Of a stretch of 64,000 nucleotides of DNA, positions 21,004-31,753 are shown in pieces. The position numbers and the translations under genes are program-made. The DNA lies in the NCBI GenBank assembly GCA_025766275.1, contig JAFKAC010000017.1:992001-1056000 (forward strand). Direction: 5' to 3'. The notes under the pieces were generated by a model that saw only the letters and a program-made list of their open reading frames with translations, had not been told where the DNA came from and made no database searches. This DNA is from Lactarius indigo (taxonomy: Eukaryota; Basidiomycota; Agaricomycetes; Russulales; Russulaceae). How positions within the stretch are numbered: the first letter of the stretch is position 1; the number at the start of each line of letters is the position of its first letter.

Positions 21004-21804
21004 ATGACCAGCTCGCACTCCTCTCTACCCTCGTCAACGACTCCTCCACCACACTTGTCGACCCCGACTCCACCAACAACGCCACAGCCACTAGAACTAC
21101 GGGAAGAAGCCGTTCCCCCGTGCAGCATGAGGAAGACGGCCCTATCACTAGTGAAGAACTGCACCAGACATTGCAACGATTCCCTATGCCCGTACAGGGA
21201 ACTCTCGACGACAATCCAGCAGCAGCTCAACCAGCACCTCCGCCAATGTACGCCCTCACAAACCCCAACACCGGTGAGCCCGAAGTCTTCCTCACGGAAG
21301 ACGAGCTCTTTCGGCTTCAAGCAGCTGTCCCGCGCGGTGAAGCCACCCAACGCCATGCAGAAATACGAACAAGAATGGAAGGAGACGGCGGCGCGGTGGC
21401 AGCGGGAGCAACTGCATATCGCCGCTTGCCGACGCCGAATGATGAAGGAGCGGAGGGAGTATTGGACGAAGATGAGGATGAAGACGAGCTTGGAGACCAT
21501 TACCCCATCAGGCACGCATTCCTTAATCATGAATTCTATGCTGAAGATCCAGCCGCCACTCCCTACCTCGTCGACGCAGCGGGGGGACCTTTACACCGGG
21601 GACGAGTCGCCGTGGCACAAGCGGCTCGTTATACACCAATGGGGGAACGAGACCCAGCAACCAGGGCCGTCGTCCCTGAAGGGTTCCAGGTCAATCGAGG
21701 ACCCAATTACATTCCGTTCCCGATCAAGCTCCCCAACGGACCGACGGTACAGGCATCACACGTACAGGTTATCCGAGCAGGAGACCCCTTCGTTCTCGGA
21801 TTAG
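21004..21804 (+). CDS. Second open frame (266 aa) overlapping the A2 pol tail in frame +1
   Basis: Starts MTSSHSSLPSS and stays open for 266 codons while the pol frame is also open. The same frame is open in A3 (262 aa) and for 214 codons in A1, where it runs into an indel. Its segment KYEQEWKETAARWQREQL followed by an R/M-rich helix resembles YELEGWRRVAAEWQKEQL in the same relative frame of B1 (46681 on), about 20 of 35 positions identical by eye. The pol frame there is low-complexity and poorly conserved. I infer a real overlapping gene or a frame-switched part of the pol product. Function unknown. Confidence 0.45.
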   Translation: MTSSHSSLPSSTTPPPHLSTPTPPTTPQPLELREEAVPPCSMRKTALSLVKNCTRHCNDSLCPYRELSTTIQQQLNQHLRQCTPSQTPTPVSPKSSSRKTSSFGFKQLSRAVKPPNAMQKYEQEWKETAARWQREQLHIAACRRRMMKERREYWTKMRMKTSLETITPSGTHSLIMNSMLKIQPPLPTSSTQRGDLYTGDESPWHKRLVIHQWGNETQQPGPSSLKGSRSIEDPITFRSRSSSPTDRRYRHHTYRLSEQETPSFSD

Positions 21805-22189
21805 CTCCGGGATCTGGTTTCCTGTACGGTAAACCCCTCTACGCCACTCCCCATCTCCCCAAGAACAACCGCACCTTCATCCCACACGAGGAGTACTTTA
21901 TGCTCCGCGACAGACACCCCACAGACTTGCTGCTTATGCGCATTGGGGATGTCACCCTCACTCAAGAACTGCGTCGGTTCCGGCAATTCGCCTTCGCCGA
22001 AGACCAGCTGGATAGGCGAATCCGGCAGTTGCAGTTGGATAGGGAGATGGCGATCCAAGATAAAAAGGACAGTCTCTATCGTCTCGAGAGGGCTAACATA
22101 TTGGCAAGGATGGAAGATGAGGCGGAGCGGATGAGGCAGGAATCAGTAGCGGATTAGTGAGGTGGGCCTCACTCCTGAAAAGGGGGTGA

Positions 22190-22700
22190 TGTTACGGTAC
22201 GAACTTGATGACTCTTTACTTACGACTCATGACCGGTTATGACTACAGTCCGGCATTGCTATTAGTCATGGACTCTTACATCACATCAGTCAGCATAGTA
22301 GTTCGCATGTGATTGTGACTCATGCATGACTCATTCCTAGGATAGTTGTACTAGGGTTTGAGCTAGTTACGCTATTGGTTACTTACCATTCTAGCGGCGC
22401 TTTAAAGCCCGCGCGTATATGTATAAGTAGTCGGTTCGGAAGACCAAGAGTCTCCATCTTGGTCTTCTTCAATCCACCATTTGATTCGTCTCTTGTCTGC
22501 CTTAGTCTTGGACTAAGCGTGCCTCCACTTGTATCTTCTACCAAGGGATACTCCTCTTCGTCCTTTTGCTGCAGCGTGTGCCAGTGTGCCCCTGTTCAGC
22601 TTGCGTTGGGTTGACACGTGATCCCCATTCGCCCAACTTTCACTAAGTCGATTACGCCTCTTACAAGTCCAAGTCGGACTAACGCCGGTGGAGCATAACA
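22190..22700 (+). repeat. 3' LTR of A2
   Basis: 511 bases, same ends as the 5' LTR except that the last motif is CATAACA (CpG to CpA). Confidence 0.95.
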
Positions 22701-23032
22701 CCTCATCCGTTCTGCCTCATCCTCCATTCTTGCCAATATGTTAGCACGCTCCAATCGATAGAGACTGTCCCTTTTGTCCGCCGTCACCATTTCTCTTTCC
22801 ATCTGCAACTGCTGAATCCGCTTTTCCAGTTGGTCTTCGGCAAAGGCGAACTGTCGGAACCGGCGTAGTTCTTGAGTAAGGGTGATGTCCCCGATGCGCG
22901 TGAGCAGCAGGTCTGTAGGATGTCTATCGCGGAGCATGAAATACTCCTCATGTGGGATGAAGGCTCGGTTGTCGTTCGGAAGGTGAGGGGTGGCGTAAAG
23001 GGGTTTACCATAAAGGAACCCGGATCCCGGAG

Positions 23033-23821
23033 CTAGTCCGAGAATGAAGGGGTCTCCTCCTCGGATAACCTGTACGTGGGATGCTTGTACCGTCGGTCCG
23101 TTGGGGAGCTTGATCGGGAACGGAATGTAATTGGGTCCTCGATTGACCCGGAACCCTTCAGGGACGACGGCCCTGGTTGCTGGGTCTCGTTCCCCCATTG
23201 GTGTATAACGAGCCGCTTGTGCCACGGCGACTCATCCTCTGTGTAAAGGCCCCCCCGCTGCGTCGACGAGGTAGGGCGTGGCGGCTGGATCTTCAGTGTA
23301 GAATTCATGGTTAAGGAATGCATGCCTGATGGGGTAGTGGTCTCCAAGCTCGTCTTCATCCTCATCCTCGTCCAGTACTCCCTCCGCTCCTTCATCATTC
23401 GGCGTCGGCAGGTGGCGATATGCAGTTGCTCTCGCTGCCACCGCGCCGCCGTCTCCTTCCATTCTTGTTCGTACTTCTGCATGGCGTCGGGCGGCTTCAC
23501 CGCACGGGACAGCTGCTTGAAGCCGAAAGAGCTCGTCTTCTGTGAGGAAGACTTCGGGCTCGCCGGTGTCGGGGTTTGTAAGGGCGTACATTGGCGGAGG
23601 TGCTGGTTGAGTTGCTGCTGGATCGTCGTTGAGAGTTCCCTGTATGGGCACAGGGAATCGTTGCAGTGTCTGGTGCAGTTCTTCACTAGTGATAGGGCCG
23701 TCTTCCTCATGCTGCACGGTGGTACGGCTTCTTCCCGCAGTTCCAATGGCTGTGGTGTCGTCGGCGGGGTTGGAGTTGACAAGCGTGGCGGAGGAGTCGT
23801 TGACAAGGGTAGAGAGGACAC
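23033..23821 (-). CDS. Overlapping +1 frame in the A3 pol tail (262 aa)
   Basis: Counterpart of the A2 frame at 21004-21804: begins MSSLPLSTTPPP, contains KYEQEWKETAARWQREQL, and remains open although the A3 pol frame has a stop at 23232. Survival of this frame beside a broken main frame is weak support for it being coding. Confidence 0.4.
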   Translation of the reverse strand: MSSLPLSTTPPPRLSTPTPPTTPQPLELREEAVPPCSMRKTALSLVKNCTRHCNDSLCPYRELSTTIQQQLNQHLRQCTPLQTPTPASPKSSSQKTSSFGFKQLSRAVKPPDAMQKYEQEWKETAARWQREQLHIATCRRRMMKERREYWTRMRMKTSLETTTPSGMHSLTMNSTLKIQPPRPTSSTQRGGLYTEDESPWHKRLVIHQWGNETQQPGPSSLKGSGSIEDPITFRSRSSSPTDRRYKHPTYRLSEEETPSFSD

Positions 23822-26008
23822 GACAAGAGGTCCTCCTTATATGCGTTTCCCGATCGGGGTTTGAATGTTTAAACTCCCGAACGGCTTCGTCGGCGAATAC
23901 GTCATCCTTATCTATCCATTGATTGTCTGAGTCAGAGTAGCCCTTCCATTTGACAAGATACTGGAGCTGACGTCTTCTGCCGAATCGCTGAGAATCTAGA
24001 ATCTTCTCGACCTCGTATTCTTCCTCGTTATCGACCAAATCAGGTGGTGGGTGCTGATAGTTTGGTCCGTGCGTGGGTGTTTCACGATAAGGTGTGAGAA
24101 GATCTATGTGGAAGACATCATGGATGCTCCACTGCGTGGGAAGTTCGAGGCAATAGTTGACGGGAGACATCACCTGTATAACCTTAAATGGTCCATGCCG
24201 TTTAGCAGCTAGTTTCGCGGTTGGTTGGTGTGTGCGTAAGTGGCGTCCTTCAAGCCACACAAGGTCTCCTTCTTTGAATTTGGGCGTATCTTTGTGTTTG
24301 ACCCATGACTTTTGCGCCCGGAGCATGCAGGAGAAGGCACGCTGTCGTGCCTGTTTGAATTGGTCCAGCCTCAGTGATACTTGCGGAATAGGAGAAGGTC
24401 TATTGGTCCAATCAGCGCGAGGATTGAACCCTGATAAAAGAAAGAAAGGGGACTCTCGCATGGTTTCATTGGGCCAATTGTTATGCATGAATTCTGCCAT
24501 GGGTAGATAACAGACCCAGTCGTCCTGTCGTTCATTTACCCAGAAACGGAGATATTGCTCCAGCCATTGGTTCTTCCTTTCCGATTGGCCGTCAGTTCTG
24601 GGATGATAAGCGGTTGAGATATTCTGGCTGATGCCAAGGATCTTGCATATCTCCCGCATGAACTTGGACGCGAAGCGGGGGTCTCGATCACTGATAACAC
24701 GCGAGGGGAGTCCAAATCGTGGGAAAACGTGAGAGACGTACAAGGCGGCTGTTCCTTCAGCCGTTATTTCTTCGTTGCACGGTATAAAAACAGCTGCTTT
24801 GGTACAATCATGGTCGGTTACCGTCAGAATAGAGTCGTAACCACGAGAGACTGGTAGTTTGGTAATAAAGTCCACTGCAATAGTCTCGAATGGCAGGGCT
24901 TCCGGTTTGGGGTAAATGGGTTGTAGAGGTGCTCTGATGGGGCGAAGATTGACTTTGTGTCGTTGGCATTCTGCACAGCCTTTGACATAGTCCTGAACGT
25001 CGTTTTTCATCTGCGGCCACCAGTAATGTCGTTCGGTGAGTTGGAGAGTTCGTTTGATACCTGGATGACCGTAAACAGGGGAATCATGATGGGCAGCAAT
25101 GATGGTACGCTTGTCGTGGATGCCACCGGTGACCACTCGATGTCCATCCTCATACCACGTTCCTTCGATGTCTTTTAATTTATGAGCATCGACCCAAGGT
25201 TTCAACTTAGCTATGTCTTGTTCATAAATAGGATGTTCGGGAATCATTTCTGTTGGTAAGACCTCAGGTCTCCAGTGCGGATGTTGGGGTTTTCCTAGTG
25301 TGGTGGCACGTGCGAAAACGCTTTCTGGCAATACGGTTACCCCTTTGTTATCGTTCTCTCCTTGATCGTAATCCGGTCTTCGTGACAGCGCGTCGGCGCG
25401 TCCATTGGAAGTGCCCTTGATGTGGTGAATTTCAAAATCGTATTCGGAGAGTTCGAGTACTTCCCTGGCCACACGCCTGCTAATCTTTTGTGGCGATTTC
25501 CAGTACTGTAGGTTAAGGTGGTCAGAAAATACTTTGATCTTGTGGGGCGAACCCGCCAAGAGGGGTCTCCAATGGTGGAAGGCTTTGACGATTGCTAGGA
25601 GTTCAAGGTCGTAAATGTCATAATTCCTCTCGGCTTCATTGAGGGTGGATGAGTAATAGCCGATAGGGTGTCGTTTGCCGTCTGCTTTTCGTTGAAGAAG
25701 GACTGCACCCGTGGCGAAACCGGATGCGTCAACTTCTAATTCGAATTGTTGTGTGAGATCTGGGTGCGCTAGGACAGGCTCGCTGGTGACGAGAGTTTTA
25801 AGGTCTTGGAATGCCTTTTCTTCTTCGTTTCCCCAATGCCATTTGGTGTCTTTGCGTGTGAGCTTGTTAAGTGGTCGTGCTTTGGTTGCGAACCCTCATA
25901 TAAAGGGGCGGTAAAAATTGCAAAATCCAAGGAAGGAGCGGACATCCTTAACTTTGGTTGGTGTTGGCCAGTCTTTGATGCCCGAAATTTTGACAGGGTC
26001 CATGCGTG

Positions 26009-26042
26009 TCACCCCCTTTTCAAGGATTACCCCCAGGTAATC
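26009..26042 (-). promoter_or_regulatory. Hairpin plus internal polypurine tract in A3 RT
   Basis: Minus strand: hairpin gattacctgggggtaatc (26042-26025) then gaaaagggggtga (26021-26009), unchanged from A1 and A2. Confidence 0.5.
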
Positions 26043-27393
26043 CATACGTGGGGAGTGGAAGAGGCACTTCTCAAGTTTATAATATAGGTCATGTTCCGCG
26101 GATATGCGGAGTACATCCTTGACGGCTTCTATATGATCTGGTAGCAAGTGGTTAAGTCCTGTAGCGATGCCGATGTCGTCCATGTAGACCCGGATAACGG
26201 TACCCCGTTTTTCATGTTTGGTGATGATGTCCCTGAAGATGAAATTCATCATAGTCTGGAACGTTGCCGGAGAATTGGTTAAGCCGAAAACATCACCGTT
26301 GGTTCGAATAGTCCATAACGCGTTTTGAACGCAGCTTTCTCTTCATCTCCTTCCTTGATACGTATGTTATTATACCCCCATCTAACATCGAGTTTAGTAT
26401 AGATGTGGGCGTTACTGAGGTCGGTAATGAGATCGGAAATGAGGGGAAGAGGATATTGGTTGCGGATGGTAACAGCGTTGATTTTCCGGTAGTCTTGGAC
26501 GGGTCGCAGTTTTCCATCCTTCTTCTTAATGAAGAAGAAGGATGAGGCATATGGAGACTTAGAGGGTCGTATATACCCTTTCTTGAGTTGTTCATCGATC
26601 CATTTGTGTAGTTTTTTGTCTTCTTCCTGTGTCATGGGGTATATTTTGCAATCAATTGCGTCGGCCGTTCCTGGTTTAAATTCAATGGCGTGATCCCAGG
26701 GCCTGCTGGGTGGAAACCTGTCTGATGCCTCTTCGCTGAAGAGGCGCTCGAACTCGCGATATTCAGGAGGTAACTCAGCTTTAGTGACATATTGTTGGGT
26801 GGCAATGGCAAGATCTGTGGCGGTTGCTCTGATTCGACACCCTTCTTCAAATTGTTGTCGCTGTTTGTCGGTGATGACACAGGAATGTACTATTTCATAG
26901 TCATCATTCTGGACCGTGGTTGTCGCAACTACCGGTGTTGTCTTGATATAGGGGTTAGTGGAGCGAATGATAATCGGAAGCATATCCTCGTGAATGGCCA
27001 CCTGCAACCATTTGATATGGGGATCATAGATAGCGAGCCAGGGATAGCCCAATACGATGTCTTCGTTGCCGATATCTGTGATAAGGAAACGAATTTCCTT
27101 GCGAATGCCTTTAGTTTGGACATCGACGTCTGTATAATGCGTGATACGCCCTGATTTGTTCTCTGTGTTATCGATATTCCATATCTTTTTTGGGACGTCG
27201 AGTAGCTTGGTCCCAAGTCTCATCCTTTTTGCAAAGGAGGGTTTCATGAAGCAATGGGTTGCTCCTGAGTCGACTAATGCTCGTATGTCGGCCATTGCGT
27301 AACTGGTGCGAATCGATACTGGAACTCTCATAGAACGATAGCGAGTCATGATTACACTGTTACATTTAACTGCCCTCACCCAGGCTGATGGGT

Positions 27394-29337
27394 TCAGGCG
27401 TCCTGAAAACCCTCCTTTTTCCACAATTGTTGGAGGATGATGTCTTTCACGTCGTCTGATTCTCCCGCTACTCCATTAAGCCAGTCACTGGCGCGCTGTT
27501 GAGGGGGTACATCTTGAACCGCCCTGGTAGCGACCTCTGGTTCCTGTTGATGATAGTCGGTGTCAATATACTGACTGGTTGACGCTTGGGGTTGGTATTC
27601 CTTTCGTGGTTGTCTACAATCGCGGGCCATGTGTCCGTCCTTTCCACAATTATAACATGTGACTGGCCTTTGGTTGTTACGTCCTCCTCCTCTTTGGAGG
27701 AATCCTCCTCTTGGTTGGTATGGGGGACGAGGGGCAAGTATGTCTTCTGCCCCTGCAAGTCGCCCTCGAATTCTATCTGCGGAGGTGTCCATGGCGTTTG
27801 GATCTCGAGGTAGGTTTCTCGGTTGCCAAGAACTTCTTGGCGGTCCTTGCCATTGTCGTTGTTGGCGTTGTCATCCCTGTCCTTGTCCTGGCGGCACTCC
27901 TTTGTTTAATACCGCCTTGAGGTGAAGATACTGCTGTTGACGGGTAGTTGCAGCTTCTTTCCATTCGCGGTAGTTACAGGGGTTGTTGAGGGTGTAGACC
28001 TTCTCATACAAGTCTTTTGGTAGTCCGCTTGCGAATAGATCCAACGTCTGGGGATCATCAAGCCGATACTGAGCGCGGCGTATTAATTGTTCAAACTGAG
28101 TGCAATACTCATCTAGATTGCCCCCAATCATCTTGACTCTTTTTTTGAGCTCATACTGAGCCTGTTCCTGTTCCATCGTGTTGCGGAAACGCTGCATGAA
28201 GCTGCGCGTGACTTCGTTCCATAATCCTTCACTGGTATGGGGTATGCCGGTTTGTATTTGGCCGTTAAGCCAGGTAAGCATCGCCAATACCCATTCGCTA
28301 ACGTTGACACCCTTGATGTAAGAAAGGAAGAGTAGGGCGCGTCGGTATGGGGTTGCCATAATGCCTTCATCGGCGTTCATGCCCCAGTAGACATGCCATT
28401 GAGTGAGAAACGCCTCAACTTTTGCGCGTTCTCCGTCAAATACTGTGGGTGCTTCACCAGCTAATTTGTTACTTGGAGGGGGAATAATAGGACCTGCACC
28501 TGGTAGTCCTCCTCCCGGTGGTCCTCCTGGGAATCCTCCAGGGAATCCTCCAAACCCGGGTCCTCTTGATGGGGGTCTTCCTCCTGGTAAGTCGCCAGGG
28601 GGTCCGCCTCCGCCACTAGGAGGGTCGGCTACGTCTGGCCCGATGGCACGGTGAATTGCTACGTCGTCTTCAGTCATTCGATGACCGGTATAAGGGTTAA
28701 TAGGAGCTAGATTAGTCCTGGATTCTTCTGCGATACGTCTTTGTTCTTCTAGGGCTATCCGATCCCTTGCTTCGGTAGTGAGCTGCAGTTCTTCTTGCGT
28801 GATGGTGGCAGTTGCCATTGCGACTGCTGGGCTGTGGATGTGAATTACTTCTAGTTCTGATTGGTGAATGGTGAGGGACTCAGTTCGTTGTATAATGTGA
28901 TCTCCAATCGCTCCCAAACTGGCCTCTTCCGCTGGTGTTGTTCCCCTGCTTGGAGATTGGCTTTCAGAAGCTTCTTCTCCACTGATTCCTTCGTCTGTAT
29001 GTTCTTGTGCTTGTCCGTCAATAGGACCGTAATCTGCGCAGCTATTAAGTTCTCGCGTGTCGATGTCGCAGTTATAGTTTCTTCCTGCTGGTCATACAAT
29101 GTCCCAGCGATGATCTATGGGGTTCCAAGTAACCTCGGTCCAACAGAGGTGTTCGAAATTGAACTCAACAGGTCGGAAACGGTTAGGGCCGTTAAATTCT
29201 ACGAAATACCCAGTGTCTTCTCCTCGTTCTCTCCACTGAGCTGCTCCTAAGAATCTTGTTGGTACGTTGCAATCTCCTCGTCATTCAATATGATAAGGAT
29301 GGAAGGACGTCCACTGGTCTCTAGTCGAGTACGCCAC
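27394..29337 (-). pseudogene. gag: A3 gag with N-terminal extension, three stops
   Basis: Frame from GTG 29337 to the stop at 27394. TGA at 29283-29281 and 29094-29092 in the extension (both CGA in A1) and at 27871 after the capsid-like region. It encodes the same parts as A2 gag, including the zinc knuckle CYNCGKDGHMARDC; the glycine/proline linker is shorter. Confidence 0.88.
27406..27412 (-). promoter_or_regulatory. -1 slippery heptamer of A3
   Basis: GGGTTTT on the minus strand, in the same codon phase as in A1, A2, B1 and B2. Confidence 0.65.
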
Positions 29338-29344
29338 GATGAGG

Positions 29345-29355
29345 ATCTTGGTCTT
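29345..29355 (-). promoter_or_regulatory. Self-primer binding site of A3
   Basis: aagaccaagat on the minus strand, complementary to the predicted RNA 5' end at 30221-30211, which lies 34 bases after TATAAG (30255-30250). Confidence 0.6.
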
Positions 29356-29357
29356 AA

Positions 29358-30487
29358 TGTTACGCTCCACCGGCGTTTAGTCCGACTTGGACTTGGAGTA
29401 AGCGTAATCGACTTAGCGAAGATAAGTGAATGGGGACTTGTATCAACCCAACACAGGCTGAACAGGGGCACTCTGGGCACACACTGCAGTGAAAAGCAAG
29501 GAAGTGTTGATAAGTGACCCTTGCGCACTTAGCGGCTCATACGGACCGGACTTACAGATATGGACTGCTGTAGATTAATTAGGACCGCTTTAGATTAGAT
29601 ATTGATCTGTACAATCTAGGACTTCTTTATCTATGACATCATGTACAATGACATCATATGGACATATCCAGACTCTTCATTGTACTACGCGTTCTTGTAT
29701 CTTTCTTTGTTCTCCTTTAGGTCTATCCTTATTATGATGTCACTATGATATCATTTTTACTTCTGGACTCTCCTTGTTCTTTCTGCCCTTGTTCTCAGAA
29801 CGTCCACTCCTTTGTCCGTTTGTAGAACAATAACTGTCTTGTAGTACGTGACTTGTGTTACATCCCTTGTATAGTGTCACTCCCAGAAAGTGTATAAGTA
29901 GAGTAGCATGTACGCTCCTGGTCCACATCAGTTCTCACTGTTTGTGTGCCAGGTAAGCTCCCTTCCCTCCAATGTATAACATCAGTTCTCACTGTTTGTG
30001 TGCCAGACTTCCACTTTGCTTCACTCTGCTTGACACCCCTGTGCTGCTTCCAGTCACCCTCTATATCTCACCACAGTCTTATCAGTCCACTGTGAGTATA
30101 GTTCTCATGTGTCTGTTCATCAGGAAGAGTATCCCTTGGTGGATACAAGCGAAGGCACGCTTAGTCAGAGACTAAGGCAAGCAAAAGACGAGTCAAGTGG
30201 TGGATTGAAGAAGACCAAGATGGAGACTCTTGGTCTTCTGAGTCAACTACTTATACAGATACACGCAGGCTTTAAAGCGCCGCTGGAATAGTACGTAGCC
30301 AATAGCGTAACTAGCTCGAACCCTAGTACAGCTATCCTAGGAATGAGTCATACATGAGTCACAATCACATGCGAACTACTATGCTGACTGATGCGAAGTA
30401 AGAGTCCATGACTAATACTGATACCGGACCGTAGTCATAACTGGTCATGAGTCGTGTGTAATGAGTCATCAAGTCCGTACCGTAACA
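29358..30487 (-). repeat. 5' LTR of A3, interrupted by solo LTR D
   Basis: 29358-29504 and 30123-30487 joined equal the 3' LTR 14325-14831 except at two CpG sites. Confidence 0.92.
29505..30122. repeat. Solo LTR D, a fourth LTR family
   Basis: 618 bases, TGTTGATAAG...GTTCATCA, with perfect 5-base TSD GGAAG (29500-29504 and 30123-30127). No internal coding sequence remains, so the element was lost by LTR-LTR recombination. It contains gtataagtag at about 29890 and a 28-base direct repeat (acatcagttctcactg...) at 29925 and 29979. No similarity to LTRs A, B, C or E. Copia or gypsy origin cannot be decided. Confidence 0.88.
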
Positions 30488-30492
30488 AGAGA

Positions 30493-31721
30493 AACACATA
30501 TAAGGAGGGCATCCTGTCGTGATAAGTCCCCATCACCCATTCATTCCATGTCATCCACTCGATGCAATGACCAGCTCGCACTCCTCTCTACCCTCGTCAA
30601 CGACTCCTCTGCCACGCTTGTTGACTCCGACCCCGCCAACAACACCGCAACCACTAGAACTACGGATGGAGGCCGTACCACCATGCAGCATGAGGAAGAC
30701 AGCCCTATCACTGGTGAAGAACTGCACCAGACATTGCAACGATTCCCTATGCCCATACAGGGAACTCTCAACGACGATCCAGCAACAACTCAACCAGCAC
30801 CTCCGCCAATGTACGCCCTCACAAACCCCGACACCGGTGAGCCCGAAGTCTTCCTCACCGAAGACAAGCTTTTTTGGCTTCAAGCAGCTGTCCTGCGCGG
30901 TGAAACCACCGGACGCCATGAAGAAGTACAAACAAGAGTGGAAGGAGACGGCGGCGCGGTGGCAGCAGGAGCAACTGCATATCGCCGCTTGCCGAAGGTG
31001 GATGATGAAGGAACAGAAAGAGTACTGGACGAGGATGAGGATTGAAAACGAGCTTGGAGACCACTACCCCATCAGGCACGCATTCCTTAACCATGAATTC
31101 TATGCTGAAGATCCAGCAGCCACTCCCTACCTCGTCGATGCAGCAGGGGGGCCTTTACACTGAGGACGAGTTGCCGTGGCACAAGCGGCTCGTTATACAC
31201 CAATGGGGGAACGAGACCCAGCAACCAGGATTGTTGTCCCTGCAGGGTTCCGGGTCAATAGAGGACCCAATTACATTCCGTTCCCGATCAAACTCCCCAA
31301 CAGACCGACGGTACAAGCATCCCACGTACAGGTTATCCGAGGGGGAGACCCCTTCGTACTTGGACTAGTTCCGGGATCGGGTTTCCTCTATGGCAAACCC
31401 CTTTATGCCACCCCCCATCTCCCGAAGAACAATCACGCGTTCATTCCACATGAGGAATATTTCATGCTCCACGATCGACACCCCACTGACCTACTACTAA
31501 TGCGCATTGGGAATGTCACCCTCACTCAAGAACTACGCTGCTTCTGGCAGTTCGCCTTCACCGAAGACCAGTTGGAGAAATGGATTTGGCAATTGCAGAT
31601 GGAGAAGGAGATGGTAACCGTGGACAAAAAGGACAGTCTCTATCGTCTTGAAAGGGCTAACATATTGGCACACATGGAGGAGGAAGCAGAACGGATGAGG
31701 CAGGAATCGGTAGCGGATTAG
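30493..31721 (+). pseudogene. pol: A1 pol tail, resumed after A3
   Basis: Continues A1 pol after the A3 insertion: acid/proline-rich stretch, then HYPIRHAFLNHEFY, PNYIPFPIKLPN and EEYFMLHDRHPTDLLL to MRQESVAD and TAG. An extra t near 31042 shifts the frame; a TGA follows at 31161. The overlapping +1 frame (30519-31163) is open up to that indel. Followed by the purine tract gaaaagggggtga at 31741-31753. Confidence 0.85.
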
Positions 31722-31753
31722 TGAGGTGGGCCTCACTCCTGAAAAGGGGGTGA

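Larger units (their letters stand above)
17364..22157 (+). pseudogene. pol: A2 pol (PR-RT-RNaseH-IN-chromodomain-tail), three TGA stops, no indels
   Basis: A single frame of 1597 codons counted from the slip site, with TGA at 17916, 19491 and 19638, each CGA in A1. Domains by residue: protease DSGA 48-51; RT YMDD 410-413; RNase H D562; integrase zinc finger with CAEC near 813; integrase triad D848, D909, E945 (a proper DD35E); chromodomain about 1128-1180 (EYEVEKIL...YLVKWKGYPDSDNQW). About 415 further residues follow: a proline/acid-rich stretch, then a conserved block (HYPIRHAFLNHEFY, PNYIPFPIKLPNGP, EEYFMLRDRHPTDLLL) ending in a charged, probably coiled helix. I do not recognise this tail. 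All catalytic residues are present, so reversing three transitions would leave no obvious defect. Confidence 0.93.
14890..22700 (+). mobile_element. Ty3/gypsy chromovirus A2, uninterrupted full-length copy
   Basis: 7811 bases; LTRs 14890-15400 and 22190-22700 (511 bases each); perfect TSD CCTCA (14885-14889 and 22701-22705) within A3 pol. Contains self-primer site, gag, -1 slip site, a pol frame without indels, and 3' purine tract gaaaagggggtga (22177-22189). Only TGA stops inactivate it: one in the gag extension and three in pol. The nine LTR differences I counted are all at CpG. This is the reference copy of family A here. Confidence 0.96.
22706..27412 (-). pseudogene. pol: A3 pol, one frameshift and two or more stops
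   Basis: Enters from the slip site 27406-27412. One base is missing near 26290 (ATGTTTTCGG versus ATGTTCTTCGG in A2), shifting the frame within RT just after LFEPTVMF. TGA stops follow at about 25896 and 23232, both CGA or equivalent in sisters. Protease DSGA, RT VYMDDIGIA, RNase H, integrase (ISDRDPRF, GQSERKNQ) and chromodomain are all recognisable. The tail runs to MRxxxx at 22706, where A2 interrupts it; the last eight codons are at 14864-14889. Confidence 0.9.
14325..30487 (-). mobile_element. Ty3/gypsy chromovirus A3, complete but split by A2 and solo LTR D
   Basis: 3' LTR 14325-14831 and 5' LTR 29358-30487 (the latter holding solo LTR D), flanked by perfect TSD AGAGA (14320-14324 and 30488-30492) inside A1 pol. 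A2 (14890-22700) interrupts the last codons of its pol. Excluding D, the two LTRs differ at only two positions, both CpG transitions. Yet the body has at least five stops and a frameshift, and the nested A2 has more divergent LTRs. Confidence 0.93.

Noticed and set aside
14325..31753. CRISPR-like or array-like spacing from repeated LTR words
   Set aside because: The repeats are four LTR copies in two orientations with coding sequence between them.
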